DNA of 64,000 nt. Origin: Clostridium aquiflavi (lineage in GTDB: Bacteria > Bacillota > Clostridia > Clostridiales > Clostridiaceae). The notes under the pieces are model-generated. The model searched no databases. It was given only the letters and a program-made list of their open reading frames with translations, and was not told where the DNA came from. Position numbers and translations under genes: made by a program. The DNA is taken from the NCBI RefSeq assembly GCF_031344075.1, contig NZ_JAVJAN010000020.1:3934-67933 (forward strand), written 5' to 3'. Positions 18,957-27,487 of this stretch are shown here, piece by piece (within the stretch, counting starts at the first letter, position 1; each line of letters begins with the position of its first letter).

Positions 18957-19245
18957 AAATATTAATATAGTACTAAATAGATATGTATTAAGAAAATTAA
19001 TTGCATATTAAAAATATTATTGAGTGTTTAATAAATTTTTAATATAAGTAAACAACATTATTAATTTAGAAGTATTAAGCAATATTATATACTGGAATTT
19101 TAATATATAGATGCCTATGAATAAGAAATTAAGTCGAATATGAATAGTGAAATTAATATTTTATATTGAGTTATATTACATATTTAATAAATTGTGGAAA
19201 TGGTATACAATTATGTTATTAGGTAAATTAGGGGGATTAATAGTA

Positions 19246-20475
19246 ATGAAAAAGTTAAAATTAATAAAAGTAATATCCAGTTTATTAATAGCAGCGTCAG
19301 TATTGGCATTTGCTCCAATAGGAGCAAGTGCAGCATGGAAACAAGATTCTAATGGATGGTGGTATACAGAGGATAATTCATATGCTAAGGGATGGGATGT
19401 AATAGATGGAAAGTGGTATTATTTCGAATCATCTGGTTATATGGCTCATGACACAACAATTGATGGATATAAATTAGGTTCTGATGGTGCATTGTCAGCC
19501 AATAGGATACCAGTATCAACAATTACTCAGTGGACAACATCAACGAATGCAGAGTCAACATCATCAATAAATACATCAAAAGATGAAATGGTTGAGGTTA
19601 CTGTTGAAAATGCTAAGGAACTTGTTAATGCCATAGGTTCCAACAAGAGGATTATATTAAAACCAGGAGTATATAATTTATCAAATATTAAACAAGTTAA
19701 TAATATTGATAATTCAGTAATATGGAAAAATGTATATGATGGAAAAGAATTAAACATTCAAAATATTCATGATTTGACAATTGAGGGAATGGGACCAGGA
19801 CAGGTAGAAATAAACATAGATTCTCGTTATGCTGAAATAATGAACTTTAATAATGTTAGTAATGTTACTATAAAAAACATTATTGCAGGACACACACCAG
19901 AACCATATCATTGTAATGCAGGGGTACTTAGCTTCCACAATAGTACTGATATTTCAATAATGAATTCAGAACTATATGGATGTGGCAGTGTAGGATTAAG
20001 TTTAGGCAATGTAAAAGGGCTAAACGCATCAAAATGTATAATAGATCATTGTTCTTTTGAAGCACTAAGGATTAATGGTTGTGAAGATATCAAATTTACA
20101 GAAAATAAAATAATTGATCATGAAGCTTACGGCAATATAATAGATATATCAGGATCAAAGGATATTATATTTGAAAAATGTGAATTATCAGGTAATAATA
20201 ACTTTGAATATGGTTTCATTGGAGTATCAGGTGCAGACTTACCATATCATGAAGGCTCAAATGTCTTACTAGATAAATGTATAATAAAAAATAATTCAAG
20301 ATCATCAGATACAGATTTTAATGTTGGTAAGACATGCTTCTTTAGTTGTGGAAAGAGCAGCAAAATAACAGTAAAGGATTCAGAGGTAAGCGGTAATAAG
20401 TGTGATTATTTAAAAGATAGCAGTGAAAGTGTGAAATTTGAAAATTGCACTTTTAATAATAATGTTTGGCGATAG
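19246..20475 (+). CDS. Secreted beta-helix protein with cell-wall-binding repeat
   Basis: I choose the ATG at 19246 (GGGGGAT upstream); an in-frame extension before it has no ribosome site. The product has 409 residues. A Sec signal peptide (about 1-27, ending PIGASA) is followed by one to two aromatic choline/cell-wall-binding-type repeats (AAWKQDSNGWWYTEDNSYAK, then KWYYFESSGYMA). A Ser/Thr linker follows. A right-handed parallel beta-helix (about 130-409) has repeated N-x-x-D-I-x-I turns such as VTIKNIIAGH and ISIMNSELYG. Beta-helix domains of this kind are found in polysaccharide lyases and adhesins. The same signal and first repeat recur in the next gene and at 50350. Confidence 0.8.
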   Translation: MKKLKLIKVISSLLIAASVLAFAPIGASAAWKQDSNGWWYTEDNSYAKGWDVIDGKWYYFESSGYMAHDTTIDGYKLGSDGALSANRIPVSTITQWTTSTNAESTSSINTSKDEMVEVTVENAKELVNAIGSNKRIILKPGVYNLSNIKQVNNIDNSVIWKNVYDGKELNIQNIHDLTIEGMGPGQVEINIDSRYAEIMNFNNVSNVTIKNIIAGHTPEPYHCNAGVLSFHNSTDISIMNSELYGCGSVGLSLGNVKGLNASKCIIDHCSFEALRINGCEDIKFTENKIIDHEAYGNIIDISGSKDIIFEKCELSGNNNFEYGFIGVSGADLPYHEGSNVLLDKCIIKNNSRSSDTDFNVGKTCFFSCGKSSKITVKDSEVSGNKCDYLKDSSESVKFENCTFNNNVWR

Positions 20476-20510
20476 TATGATTATAGGAAATATGAAGGAG
20501 AAATAATAAG

Positions 20511-21209
20511 ATGAAGAGGTTAATGTTAAGAAAAGTAATAATAAGTTTATTATTAGTGGTATCAGTATTGGCGTTAAATCCAATTAGTGCTGATGCAGCT
20601 TGGAAGCAAGATAGTAAAGGTTGGAAGTATGGTATAGGTGTATATGAAGAAAGTGGTTGGCAGTTAATAGATTGTGATTGGTATTATTTTTATACAGGAT
20701 ATGATAAATATTCTAATGAAAGTATGCGTGGGTATATGGCTCATGATACAATTATAGACGGTTATCGTATGGGACATGACGGTAAATGGGTTGATAATCC
20801 TATATTTGGTGTAAAAGATTTAAATTTTAGAGAGATACTTAAAGCAAAAGTAGGTAGAGAATATGGCGATTTCTTAAAAGAAGAATTCAAAGGTGTAACT
20901 AATTTAACATTTGTAAATGCAAATGTTAGTACGTTAAAAGGAATAGAAAATCTTAAAGATCTTAATGTAATTGTAATAAGAGATGACGAATTATATGACA
21001 TAGAGGATATAAGTAAGCTGACTAATCTTAGAGTGTGTTCTATACAATCTGCTAAGCTTACAGATATGAATAAGCTTATAGATATTTTAAAGAAGCTTCC
21101 TAATTTAAAAACAGTTTCTTTAAAGGGAAATAATTTTACTGCAAAAGAGAAACAATCTTTGGTTAAAGTATTGCCAAAAAATTGTTATAATATAAATTTC
21201 TATTATTAA
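20511..21209 (+). CDS. Secreted protein with cell-wall-binding repeat and leucine-rich repeats
   Basis: This 232-residue protein has a Sec signal peptide (cut near SADA-AW) and a cell-wall-binding-type module (WKQDSKGWKYGIGVYEESGW, then YMAHDTIIDGYRMGHDGKW). The module is clearly paralogous to the preceding gene. A C-terminal leucine-rich stretch follows (FREILKAKVG, LTFVNANVSTLKGIENLKDL, ISKLTNLRVCSIQSAKLTDM). It lies 35 bases after its neighbour with its own AAGGAG site, so the two form a secreted pair on one transcript. Its function is unknown; surface binding is likely. Confidence 0.75.
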   Translation: MKRLMLRKVIISLLLVVSVLALNPISADAAWKQDSKGWKYGIGVYEESGWQLIDCDWYYFYTGYDKYSNESMRGYMAHDTIIDGYRMGHDGKWVDNPIFGVKDLNFREILKAKVGREYGDFLKEEFKGVTNLTFVNANVSTLKGIENLKDLNVIVIRDDELYDIEDISKLTNLRVCSIQSAKLTDMNKLIDILKKLPNLKTVSLKGNNFTAKEKQSLVKVLPKNCYNINFYY

Positions 21210-21373
21210 CAATAAGGCTAAGCAATTAGTATAATAAAAAATAGATATAAAAGGTTTTAAATTTTATTTTAAAACAAATGAAAAGAATGCCCCATCTAAT
21301 CCTAAAAGATAAGCATTCTTTTCCTTAACCGTTAAAAATCTAATAGCCCTAAAACTAAAAAACGTTCTAGGAG

Positions 21374-21403
21374 AGTGCCATGTTACCAGCATGGCACTTT
21401 TTT
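21374..21403 (+). terminator. Terminator after the secreted protein pair
   Basis: AGTGCCATG pairs with CATGGCACT around TTACCAG and is followed by six Ts. The upstream 21270-21370 is gene-free. A degenerate copy of the dispersed repeat (CTAAGTCAAATTACTCGGC) lies near 21510-21560. Confidence 0.85.
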
Positions 21404-21784
21404 ATATATTTATTATATCACAATTCAAATAAACATAAAATATGACTAAAAAGCTTCATGTAAAGTACTTATCTTAATGTATTATTAGACTATACTCATT
21501 TTGCCATTGCTAAGTCAAATTACTCGGCTTACTTCAACTTATGTACATACAAATACTATATTAAAGCATATAAACACATGTTATTGAAATCTTTTTGTTC
21601 ATTATAGGGGGAATTATGTATTAAATTTTGTGCAGTTTAACGAAATCAAGGAAATATTAAATTTTATAATGCATTTTTTAGTAAATTCAATTAAAATATA
21701 TATATGTAAACTAAATTCATGTTATACAAATTAAGTAATTAGTAAAAACACACAAGTCACAACAAAAGAAAGGAAGTATATTGC

Positions 21785-22252
21785 ATGGAGATTTTTGCTG
21801 AACAATTTATTCCTTCAGACAAATCACATAAAAGTAGCCAAGTCATGAAAAAGATTTCAATAGTATTATTTATACTATCTTTATTTATATTTTTTTTATC
21901 ATTAATGATAGCGGTATCATTGATAGTATTATCTGTATTCTTATTTTTAAGTAGTATGTGTATATATGTTGATTATGAGTATGAATTTTTTGATGGAACT
22001 TTAACTATAACTAAAATATTTAATATGAGTAAAAGAAAAATTGTTTTAAAAATGGACAAGAGTTCTATAAAGAATTTATATGCTTTAGAATCTAAGAAAG
22101 ATAATAATTCAAAAATAAAAAAGTTCTATACTACTAATATTGAAGGTCTTAAAAAATATAATTTTGAATTAAATAATGGTGAAATAGTTCAACTAGCTTT
22201 AAATACCGAGATAGAAAAGTTGGTTAATATTTTTCTTAAAAATAATATGTAA
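21785..22252 (+). CDS. Small membrane protein, DUF6106-like
   Basis: This 155-residue protein has a short N-terminal segment and two adjacent hydrophobic helices (about 24-65, VLFILSLFIFFLSLMIAVSL onward). A basic cytosolic beta-rich tail follows (FDGTLTITKIFNMSKRKIVL). This layout resembles DUF6106 proteins of clostridia, of unknown role. The start ATG follows GAAAGGAAG. It is monocistronic, with a terminator right after it. Confidence 0.6.
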   Translation: MEIFAEQFIPSDKSHKSSQVMKKISIVLFILSLFIFFLSLMIAVSLIVLSVFLFLSSMCIYVDYEYEFFDGTLTITKIFNMSKRKIVLKMDKSSIKNLYALESKKDNNSKIKKFYTTNIEGLKKYNFELNNGEIVQLALNTEIEKLVNIFLKNNM

Positions 22253-22263
22253 GATCATCTGTA

Positions 22264-22300
22264 AAAAAAGTTACATCATTTTTAATGGTGTGACTTTTTT
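22264..22300 (+). terminator. Terminator
   Basis: AAAAAAGTTACATCATT pairs with AATGGTGTGACTTTTTT. Confidence 0.85.
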
Positions 22301-22456
22301 ATTCTTTATAAAATTACATCGCCTTAAAAATTAATGAATATGTTGATTTTTTAAGCATGTGTTTTTTATATTAATCCAATATATTACTTTTAATAATATT
22401 ATGATATAATGTTGAGTAAAATATAATTATTAAATCAATTAGGAGAGTGATTTTTT

Positions 22457-23710
22457 TTGGACCCTAGTTATACGTGGGAGATAGTAACTTTAATAATATT
22501 ACTTATGCTGTCAGCATTTTTTTCAATGTCAGAAACAGCATTAATGTCTATAAATAAGATTAGACTAAGACATATGGTGGAAGAAGGCGTACCAGGAGCA
22601 AAATTAGTAGAAAAACTTACAGAAGATCCAAATAAATTATTAGGAGCTATATTAATAGGTAATAACATAGCTAATATTGCAGCATCAGGACTTGCTACTG
22701 TGCTTGCAACTAATATATTTGGTTCAGGTGGAGTAGGAATAGCTACAGGAATTATGACTGTATTAGTATTAATTTTTGGTGAAATAACGCCTAAATCTAT
22801 TGCAAAGCAAAGATCAGATTCTGTTGCTTTAAAAGTTGGTAAACCTATAAAGTTAATAGTTACTATATTTAAACCTTTTGTATATATATTTACAGCTATA
22901 TCATCATTTTTTATAAAAATTTTAGGTGCAGATCCTAAAGCTACTGAACCATTTATTACTGAAGAAGAATTAAAAACAATGGTAGGTGTAAGTGAAGAAG
23001 AAGGCGTATTAGAAAATGTTGAAAAAGAAATGATATTTAATGTATTTGATTTCGCTGATCTTCAAGTAAAGGATGTAATGGTTCAAAGAGTTGATGTTAC
23101 TGCTTTAGATTCAGAATCAACTTATGATGATGTATTAAAGATTATAAAAGAAGAACAATTTTCTAGAATACCGATTTATAATCAAACTATAGATGATGTT
23201 ATTGGTATATTAAATGTGAAGGATTTATTAATGCTTGAAAATCCTAGAGAAAACTTTAAAATGACGAAATATATAAGAGAACCTTTCTATACGTTTGAAT
23301 TTAAAAAGATTGTAGAATTATTTAAGGAAATGAAAAAAGAAAGAAATCATATTGCTGTTGTGTTAGATGAATATGGTGGTACTGTTGGAATAATTACTAT
23401 AGAAGATTTGGTAGAAGAAATTGTTGGTGATATAGAAGATGAATATGATGAAGCTAATACAAGTATTGAAGTCATTAAAGAAAATGAATATATAGTAGAT
23501 GGTAGTGTGAGACTTCATGATATTGGTGATTTAATAGGTACTGATATGGAATCAGATGAATTTGATTCTATTGGAGGTCTTATAATTGGAGAGCTTGGAA
23601 GAATGCCTGAAGAAAAAGAAGAAATTGAGTGCGATAATATGAAATTTATCGTAGAAAATATAGATAAAAATAGAATTAAAAAAGTTAGAATATTTACAGA
23701 TAACGAATAA
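22457..23710 (+). CDS. CNNM/HlyC-CorC family transporter with CBS pair
   Basis: This 417-residue protein starts at a TTG preceded by TAGGAGAG. It has a DUF21/CNNM membrane domain (about 1-185, including SMSETALMSINKIRLRHM). A CBS-domain pair follows (about 200-320, with VKDVMVQRVDVTALDSES and DEYGGTVGIITIEDLVEEIVG). A CorC/HlyC C-terminal domain ends it (330-417). Bacterial homologues are linked to magnesium or cobalt efflux and were once called hemolysins. A paralogue with the same architecture lies at 42701. It has its own terminator. Confidence 0.88.
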   Translation: MDPSYTWEIVTLIILLMLSAFFSMSETALMSINKIRLRHMVEEGVPGAKLVEKLTEDPNKLLGAILIGNNIANIAASGLATVLATNIFGSGGVGIATGIMTVLVLIFGEITPKSIAKQRSDSVALKVGKPIKLIVTIFKPFVYIFTAISSFFIKILGADPKATEPFITEEELKTMVGVSEEEGVLENVEKEMIFNVFDFADLQVKDVMVQRVDVTALDSESTYDDVLKIIKEEQFSRIPIYNQTIDDVIGILNVKDLLMLENPRENFKMTKYIREPFYTFEFKKIVELFKEMKKERNHIAVVLDEYGGTVGIITIEDLVEEIVGDIEDEYDEANTSIEVIKENEYIVDGSVRLHDIGDLIGTDMESDEFDSIGGLIIGELGRMPEEKEEIECDNMKFIVENIDKNRIKKVRIFTDNE

Positions 23711-23714
23711 TCAT

Positions 23715-23751
23715 AAAAGACTGCTGGCAAAAATAATCAGCAGTCTTTTTT
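23715..23751 (+). terminator. Terminator
   Basis: AAAAGACTGCTG pairs with CAGCAGTCTTTT across a short loop, followed by Ts. Confidence 0.9.
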
Positions 23752-23760
23752 TAAAGTAGA

Positions 23761-23808
23761 TTATGTTTTAACAGAGTATTGCATATATCAATACATATTT
23801 AAAACAGA
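23761..23808. repeat. Short deletion derivative of the dispersed palindromic repeat
   Basis: TATGTTTTAACAGAGTATT and ATATTTAAAACAGAG are the two outer arms of the element at 24931, joined by GCATATATCA with the middle lost. Confidence 0.6.
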
Positions 23809-23854
23809 GATATAATCAAAAATTAATATATTGATTTTTATGGAGGGAAAATAT

Positions 23855-24313
23855 ATGAATTTTTTAGATATTGCTAAAGAAGAAGCAAAGATAGCAATGT
23901 CCAAAGGTGAAATTCCAATAGGTGCAGTTATAGTAAAGGATAACATAGTTATATCAAAGGCTCATAATTTAAAAGAAACATTAAATGATGTAACAGCTCA
24001 TGCAGAGATATTAGCAATAAGAAAGGCATCAAAAATTTTAAATGACTGGAGATTAAAAGGAACGGAAATGTATGTTACTTTAGAACCATGCTCTATGTGT
24101 GCTAGTGCTATAATTCAAAGCAGAATATCAAAATTACATATAGGGACATTTAATAAGGACATGGGAGCTTGTGGTTCTGTAATAAACCTTATAGATAGTA
24201 GAAAGTTAGATTCGTTTGTTAATGTTAATTGGTTATATGATGAAGAATGTTCAAAATTACTTATGGAATTCTTTCAGTTAAAAAGGAAACTTAATAAAAA
24301 TAAATTATTATAG
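23855..24313 (+). CDS. tadA: tRNA(adenine-34) deaminase TadA
   Basis: Start at ATG 23855 with TGGAGGGAA upstream; earlier in-frame starts would include the ribosome site. The 152-residue product has the zinc-deaminase motifs TAHAEILAI (His-Ala-Glu) and PCSMCASA (PCxxC). TadA converts A34 to inosine in tRNA-Arg(ACG) and is essential in most bacteria. It opens the conserved block that continues with SRP RNA, dnaX and recR. PCSMC and HAE are both intact. Confidence 0.92.
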   Translation: MNFLDIAKEEAKIAMSKGEIPIGAVIVKDNIVISKAHNLKETLNDVTAHAEILAIRKASKILNDWRLKGTEMYVTLEPCSMCASAIIQSRISKLHIGTFNKDMGACGSVINLIDSRKLDSFVNVNWLYDEECSKLLMEFFQLKRKLNKNKLL

Positions 24314-24388
24314 TATATGTTATAATAAAAATTACTCACAATATACATTAAAAATAGTAGTAAAAAATTTATGGTTTGGAGGATATTA

Positions 24389-24928
24389 ATGCAATTTATT
24401 CAAATGTTTGATAACAAAATTTTGGAGTTTATACGTATTAACTTACATAGTCCGATGATGGATAAGATTGTTCCTATAATAACTTCTTTAGGAAATATGG
24501 GATTAGTATGGATAATTATAGGATTAGCATTTATATCTAATAATAAGTATAGAAAATATGGTTTTATAATGTTATGTACATTATGTATTGGTGTATTAAT
24601 TGGTGATGGAATCATAAAACCACTAGTTGGAAGAATAAGACCTTTTAATTTTGTTGAAAATATAGAATTACTTATAAAGGCACCTAATAGTTTTTCATTC
24701 CCATCTGGACATACTATGTCTTCATTTGCAGCAGCAACTATTATTTATAAAGCTAATAAAAGAATGGGAATTGGTGCATTTTTATTAGCAGCACTTATAG
24801 GATTTTCGAGAATGTATTTATATGTTCACTATCCATCAGATGTGCTAGTTGGGTGTGTATTAGGAATAATTTTAAGTACTTGTATTTATAAAATAATAAG
24901 TCCTAAGTACGATAAAAAATTTAATTAA
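24389..24928 (+). CDS. PAP2 family phosphatase
   Basis: This membrane protein has 179 residues from ATG 24389 (TTTGGAGGA upstream). It carries the three type-2 phosphatidic acid phosphatase motifs: KPLVGRIRP, FPSGHT and SRMYLYVHYPSDVLVG. Homologues dephosphorylate undecaprenyl pyrophosphate, phosphatidate or phosphatidylglycerophosphate in the membrane. UppP-like recycling of the cell-wall carrier is plausible but not shown. It follows tadA after 75 bases. Confidence 0.88.
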   Translation: MQFIQMFDNKILEFIRINLHSPMMDKIVPIITSLGNMGLVWIIIGLAFISNNKYRKYGFIMLCTLCIGVLIGDGIIKPLVGRIRPFNFVENIELLIKAPNSFSFPSGHTMSSFAAATIIYKANKRMGIGAFLLAALIGFSRMYLYVHYPSDVLVGCVLGIILSTCIYKIISPKYDKKFN

Positions 24929-24930
24929 AT

Positions 24931-25030
24931 GGCTATGTTTTAGCAGAGTGTTGATATATGCAATAGGCAAAGTTCAATTACTCAGTCCACTTTGCTTATG
25001 CATATATCAACATATATTTAAAACATAGCC
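24931..25030. repeat. Complete MITE-like palindromic element with 8-bp target duplication
   Basis: This is a 100-bp near-perfect hairpin. GGCTATGTTTTA and TTGATATATGCA on the left pair with TGCATATATCAA and TTTAAAACATAGCC on the right. The element is flanked on both sides by the direct repeat AATTAAAT (24923-24930 and 25031-25038), as expected for transposition. The centre contains CAATTACTCAGTCCA, shared with other copies. It sits between the PAP2 and lgt genes. Confidence 0.8.
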
Positions 25031-25073
25031 AATTAAATAAAATAAGATACAAATGAAGAGGAGTGTGGTATTT

Positions 25074-25862
25074 ATGAATCCAATAGCTTTTAAAGTAGGA
25101 AATTTTGATATTAGATGGTATGCCATTATAATTTTAACTGGAGTTCTATTTGGGTTAATATTGGCTTATTATAATTGCAATAAGAAGAATTTAAGCTTTG
25201 ATATTTTAAGTGATGGATTTCTTGTATCTTTTCCAGTAGCTATTATTGGAGCAAGATTATATTATGTTTTATTTGAATTTGAAAATTATAAAGAAAATGT
25301 ACTTGATATATTTAATATAAGACAAGGTGGTTTAGCTATACATGGTGGATTAATAGCTGGATTAATAGCTGCATTTGTTTATGCAAGAGTAAGAAAAATA
25401 AATTTTTTAGATTATTTAGATGTGGTAGCTCCATCGATAATATTGGCTCAATCTATTGGTAGATGGGGAAATTTTATGAACAGTGAAGCACATGGAGGAG
25501 AAGTAACTTATGAATTTATAAGTAAGTTTCCACAGTTTATACAAAAAGGAATGTATATTAATGGAACATATTATCATCCTACATTTTTATATGAATCTAT
25601 TTGGAATTTAGTAGTATGTATTATTCTAATTAGTATACTTTATAAAAAGAAAAAAAATAATAAGGGAATAGTTATATCTAGTTATATTGTTTTATATTCT
25701 GTAGGTAGATTTTTTATTGAGGGACTTAGAACTGATAGTTTAATGTTGGGTGGAGTAAGAGTTGCTCAATTAATAAGTATAATAGGAATAATTTTCGGGC
25801 TTTCTTTAATTATTTATATTAGAAAAATTAAAAATAAGATACAAAATATTCAGTTGAATTAG
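25074..25862 (+). CDS. lgt: Prolipoprotein diacylglyceryl transferase
   Basis: Start at ATG 25074 with GAGGAGTG upstream, giving 262 residues. This polytopic membrane enzyme has the Lgt signatures GGLAIHGGLIAG (essential His) and QSIGRWGNFMNSEAHGG (essential Arg and Asn). It moves diacylglycerol from phosphatidylglycerol to the lipobox cysteine of prelipoproteins. N-terminal FKVGNFDIRWYAIII is also typical. Length and motif order are normal. Confidence 0.94.
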   Translation: MNPIAFKVGNFDIRWYAIIILTGVLFGLILAYYNCNKKNLSFDILSDGFLVSFPVAIIGARLYYVLFEFENYKENVLDIFNIRQGGLAIHGGLIAGLIAAFVYARVRKINFLDYLDVVAPSIILAQSIGRWGNFMNSEAHGGEVTYEFISKFPQFIQKGMYINGTYYHPTFLYESIWNLVVCIILISILYKKKKNNKGIVISSYIVLYSVGRFFIEGLRTDSLMLGGVRVAQLISIIGIIFGLSLIIYIRKIKNKIQNIQLN

Positions 25863-25901
25863 GCATTTTTATATGATATTATAAAAAAGCATTATGCCTT
25901 T

Positions 25902-25993
25902 GGAGAAATGTCCGAGTGGTTGAAGGAGCACGCCTGGAAAGCGTGTATAGGGTTCACGCTCTATCATGGGTTCAAATCCCATTTTCTCCGCCA
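25902..25993 (+). tRNA. tRNA-Ser (anticodon GGA)
   Basis: This is a type II tRNA with a long variable arm. Acceptor GGAGAAA pairs with TTTCTCC (plus G and CCA). Anticodon stem CACGC/GCGTG has loop CTGGAAA, giving GGA. Variable arm TATAGGGTTCACGCTCTAT and T-arm TGGGTTCAAATCCCA follow. tRNA-Ser beside the SRP RNA and dnaX is the ancestral Firmicutes arrangement. Confidence 0.96.
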
Positions 25994-26058
25994 AGAATTT
26001 ATTGGTTTTTCTATTTATGACATGTAGATAGATTATAGAGTTTAACAAAATATATACT

Positions 26059-26108
26059 TAAGAAACACATTTTTTAATGAATTTAGATTATGTGTTTCTT
26101 ATTTTTTG
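26059..26108 (+). terminator. Terminator after tRNA-Ser
   Basis: AAGAAACACAT pairs with ATGTGTTTCTT and is followed by ATTTTTTG. The next 250 bases (26109-26360) are AT-rich and show nothing I can identify. Confidence 0.75.
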
Positions 26109-26363
26109 TTTAAAAATATATAAGTTAAATATGGTGAAATATAAAGAAAAATATTCATGGAAACTTTGGATTTGTTATTTATTTTCATGTGCCTAAATAA
26201 TATTTAAACAAAAGGTTGAATCAAAAAAATATATATGATATTATGAATTGGCAATAGAAAAATATTAATGTTTTTAATTTAAATAAATATTAATATTAAG
26301 GAAAAATTTAAGATAAATTCATAATAATATATATATTTACAAAAGTATATTAATAGTATTATC

Positions 26364-26392
26364 TTGTATTTATAGATGGTATGTGTTATGAT
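26364..26392 (+). promoter_or_regulatory. Promoter for the tRNA-like/SRP RNA unit
   Basis: TTGTAT (26364-26369) and TATGAT (26387-26392) are separated by 17 bases. The predicted start is near 26399, about 27 bases before the tRNA-like fold. No further promoter of this quality is seen before the SRP RNA. Confidence 0.6.
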
Positions 26393-26425
26393 GTAAAAGT
26401 ATAAAAAATGTATAGTACTTAATAT

Positions 26426-26503
26426 GGTTTGATGCCTAATGGAGGCAGATACTTTTCATTAAGAAAAAGAATTATTGAGGTTCGAATCCTCTTCATACCA
26501 CCA
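26426..26503 (+). ncRNA. tRNA-like structure without a usable anticodon, directly before SRP RNA
   Basis: Acceptor-like arms GGTTTGA (26426-26432) and TCATACC (26493-26499) pair at 6 of 7 positions, followed by A and an encoded CCA. A T-arm GAGG-TTCGAAT-CCTC is nearly perfect, and a short D-like arm GCCT-AATGG-AGGC is present. The anticodon region (CTTTTCATTAAGAAAAAG) has no 7-base loop with T33, so it cannot decode normally. CCA ends two bases before the SRP RNA. It may be a tRNA mimic that guides 5' processing, or a decayed tRNA. Confidence 0.55.
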
Positions 26504-26505
26504 TT

Positions 26506-26772
26506 CCGTGCTAGATGGGGAGTTAGCGGTGCCCTGTAACCTGCAATCCGCTATAGCAGGATTGAATTCCTCGTAGAGGTATTAATTTTTTATAGTCTGA
26601 CCTTTGTAAGTGGTGTTGATGACTGGGTCCCACGCAATGAAAGCGTATGAACCTCGTCAGGTCCGGAAGGAAGCAGCGATAAGTGCACACTGCATGTGCC
26701 GTGGATCAATCTGGTCTGAGCTAACTGCAAAGGTAACGTATAGGGAATTTTTATCGAAGCGAGGTGCACGGT
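26506..26772 (+). ncRNA. ffs: Signal recognition particle RNA, large (Alu-containing) type
   Basis: The 5' end CCGTGCTAGATGGGGAGTTA and 3' end GAGGTGCACGG pair to close the molecule. The Alu domain (AGCGGTGCCCTGTAACC) is present. The conserved apical SRP54-binding part is GTCAGGTCCGGAAGGAAGCA near 26657, and GAGCTAACTGC follows. The length, about 267 nt, is typical for Clostridium and Bacillus. This RNA joins Ffh to target secreted and membrane proteins. Confidence 0.95.
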
Positions 26773-26785
26773 TTATATACATAAA

Positions 26786-26813
26786 CCTTCACAGAGAATG
26801 AAGGATTTTTTTT
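26786..26813 (+). terminator. Terminator of SRP RNA
   Basis: CCTTC-ACAGAGAAT-GAAGG is followed by eight Ts. A second hairpin (GGTTTATATACATAAACC, 26770-26787) lies just before it. Confidence 0.8.
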
Positions 26814-26874
26814 CGAATTAAATTAGGTTATTCTTCAATAGGATTAACAATATAGGACAAAACAATAGGATAAG

Positions 26875-26911
26875 AAAATGAGGGAATTTAAATTTTAAAT
26901 TCCCTCATTTT
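26875..26911. terminator. Bidirectional terminator between ffs and folA
   Basis: AAAATGAGGGAATTTAAA pairs with TTTAAATTCCCTCATTTT. It can stop the minus-strand folA transcript as well as read-through from ffs. Confidence 0.85.
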
Positions 26912-26951
26912 CTTGTTCTTTTTTAATATATAAGAGAGTGTAAGATTTCAA

Positions 26952-27446
26952 CTAAGAAAGTCTACTTAAATTTATAAAGTTATATTCTAATCCGCTTTTT
27001 TCATCAGTTATAACATCTGATTCATAATCTATTTTAAAATCATCATAATTTATTTGCGGAAAATAAGTATCCCCATTAAAATCTTTATTGATTTTTGTTA
27101 AGTACAGTTTATTAGAATAAGGTAATAGCTGTTTATAAATTTCTCCACCACCAATTATAAAAACTTCATCGTCAGAGTTATTATATTTATTTAATAATTC
27201 CTCGAAATCATAAATTATTTCTACACATTCAGAGTTAACTTTAAAATTTTTATCTCTAGTTAAAATCACATGTTTTCTATTAGGTAATACTCCAGGAAGA
27301 GATTCAAAAGTTTTTCTTCCCATTACAATAGTTTTTCTGCTTGTAATTTCTTTAAATCTTTTTAAGTCCTCAGAAATATGCCAAATTAATTTATTATCAC
27401 TTCCAATAACATTATTTTTAGCAATAGCTACTATTATTGATAACAT
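26952..27446 (-). CDS. folA: Dihydrofolate reductase
   Basis: This 164-residue protein has the standard features: MLSIIVAIAKNNVIGSDNKL and IWHISEDLKRFKEIT (substrate and folate loop), then IVMGRKTFESLP for NADPH binding and FIIGGGEIYKQLLP. It reduces dihydrofolate to tetrahydrofolate, refilling the pool that ThyA oxidises. thyA lies upstream on the same strand, 111 bases away, so the two form the usual thyA-folA pair. The ribosome site GGGGGC lies before the ATG on the minus strand. A copy of the dispersed repeat sits between the two genes. Confidence 0.93.
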   Translation of the reverse strand: MLSIIVAIAKNNVIGSDNKLIWHISEDLKRFKEITSRKTIVMGRKTFESLPGVLPNRKHVILTRDKNFKVNSECVEIIYDFEELLNKYNNSDDEVFIIGGGEIYKQLLPYSNKLYLTKINKDFNGDTYFPQINYDDFKIDYESDVITDEKSGLEYNFINLSRLS

Positions 27447-27487
27447 TTATAAGCCCCCTTTTAATATCTCATTTAAATCATATAATC

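Noticed and set aside
26610..26801. 63-codon open frame within the SRP RNA
   Set aside because: It lies wholly over the conserved SRP RNA and its terminator and has no ribosome site.
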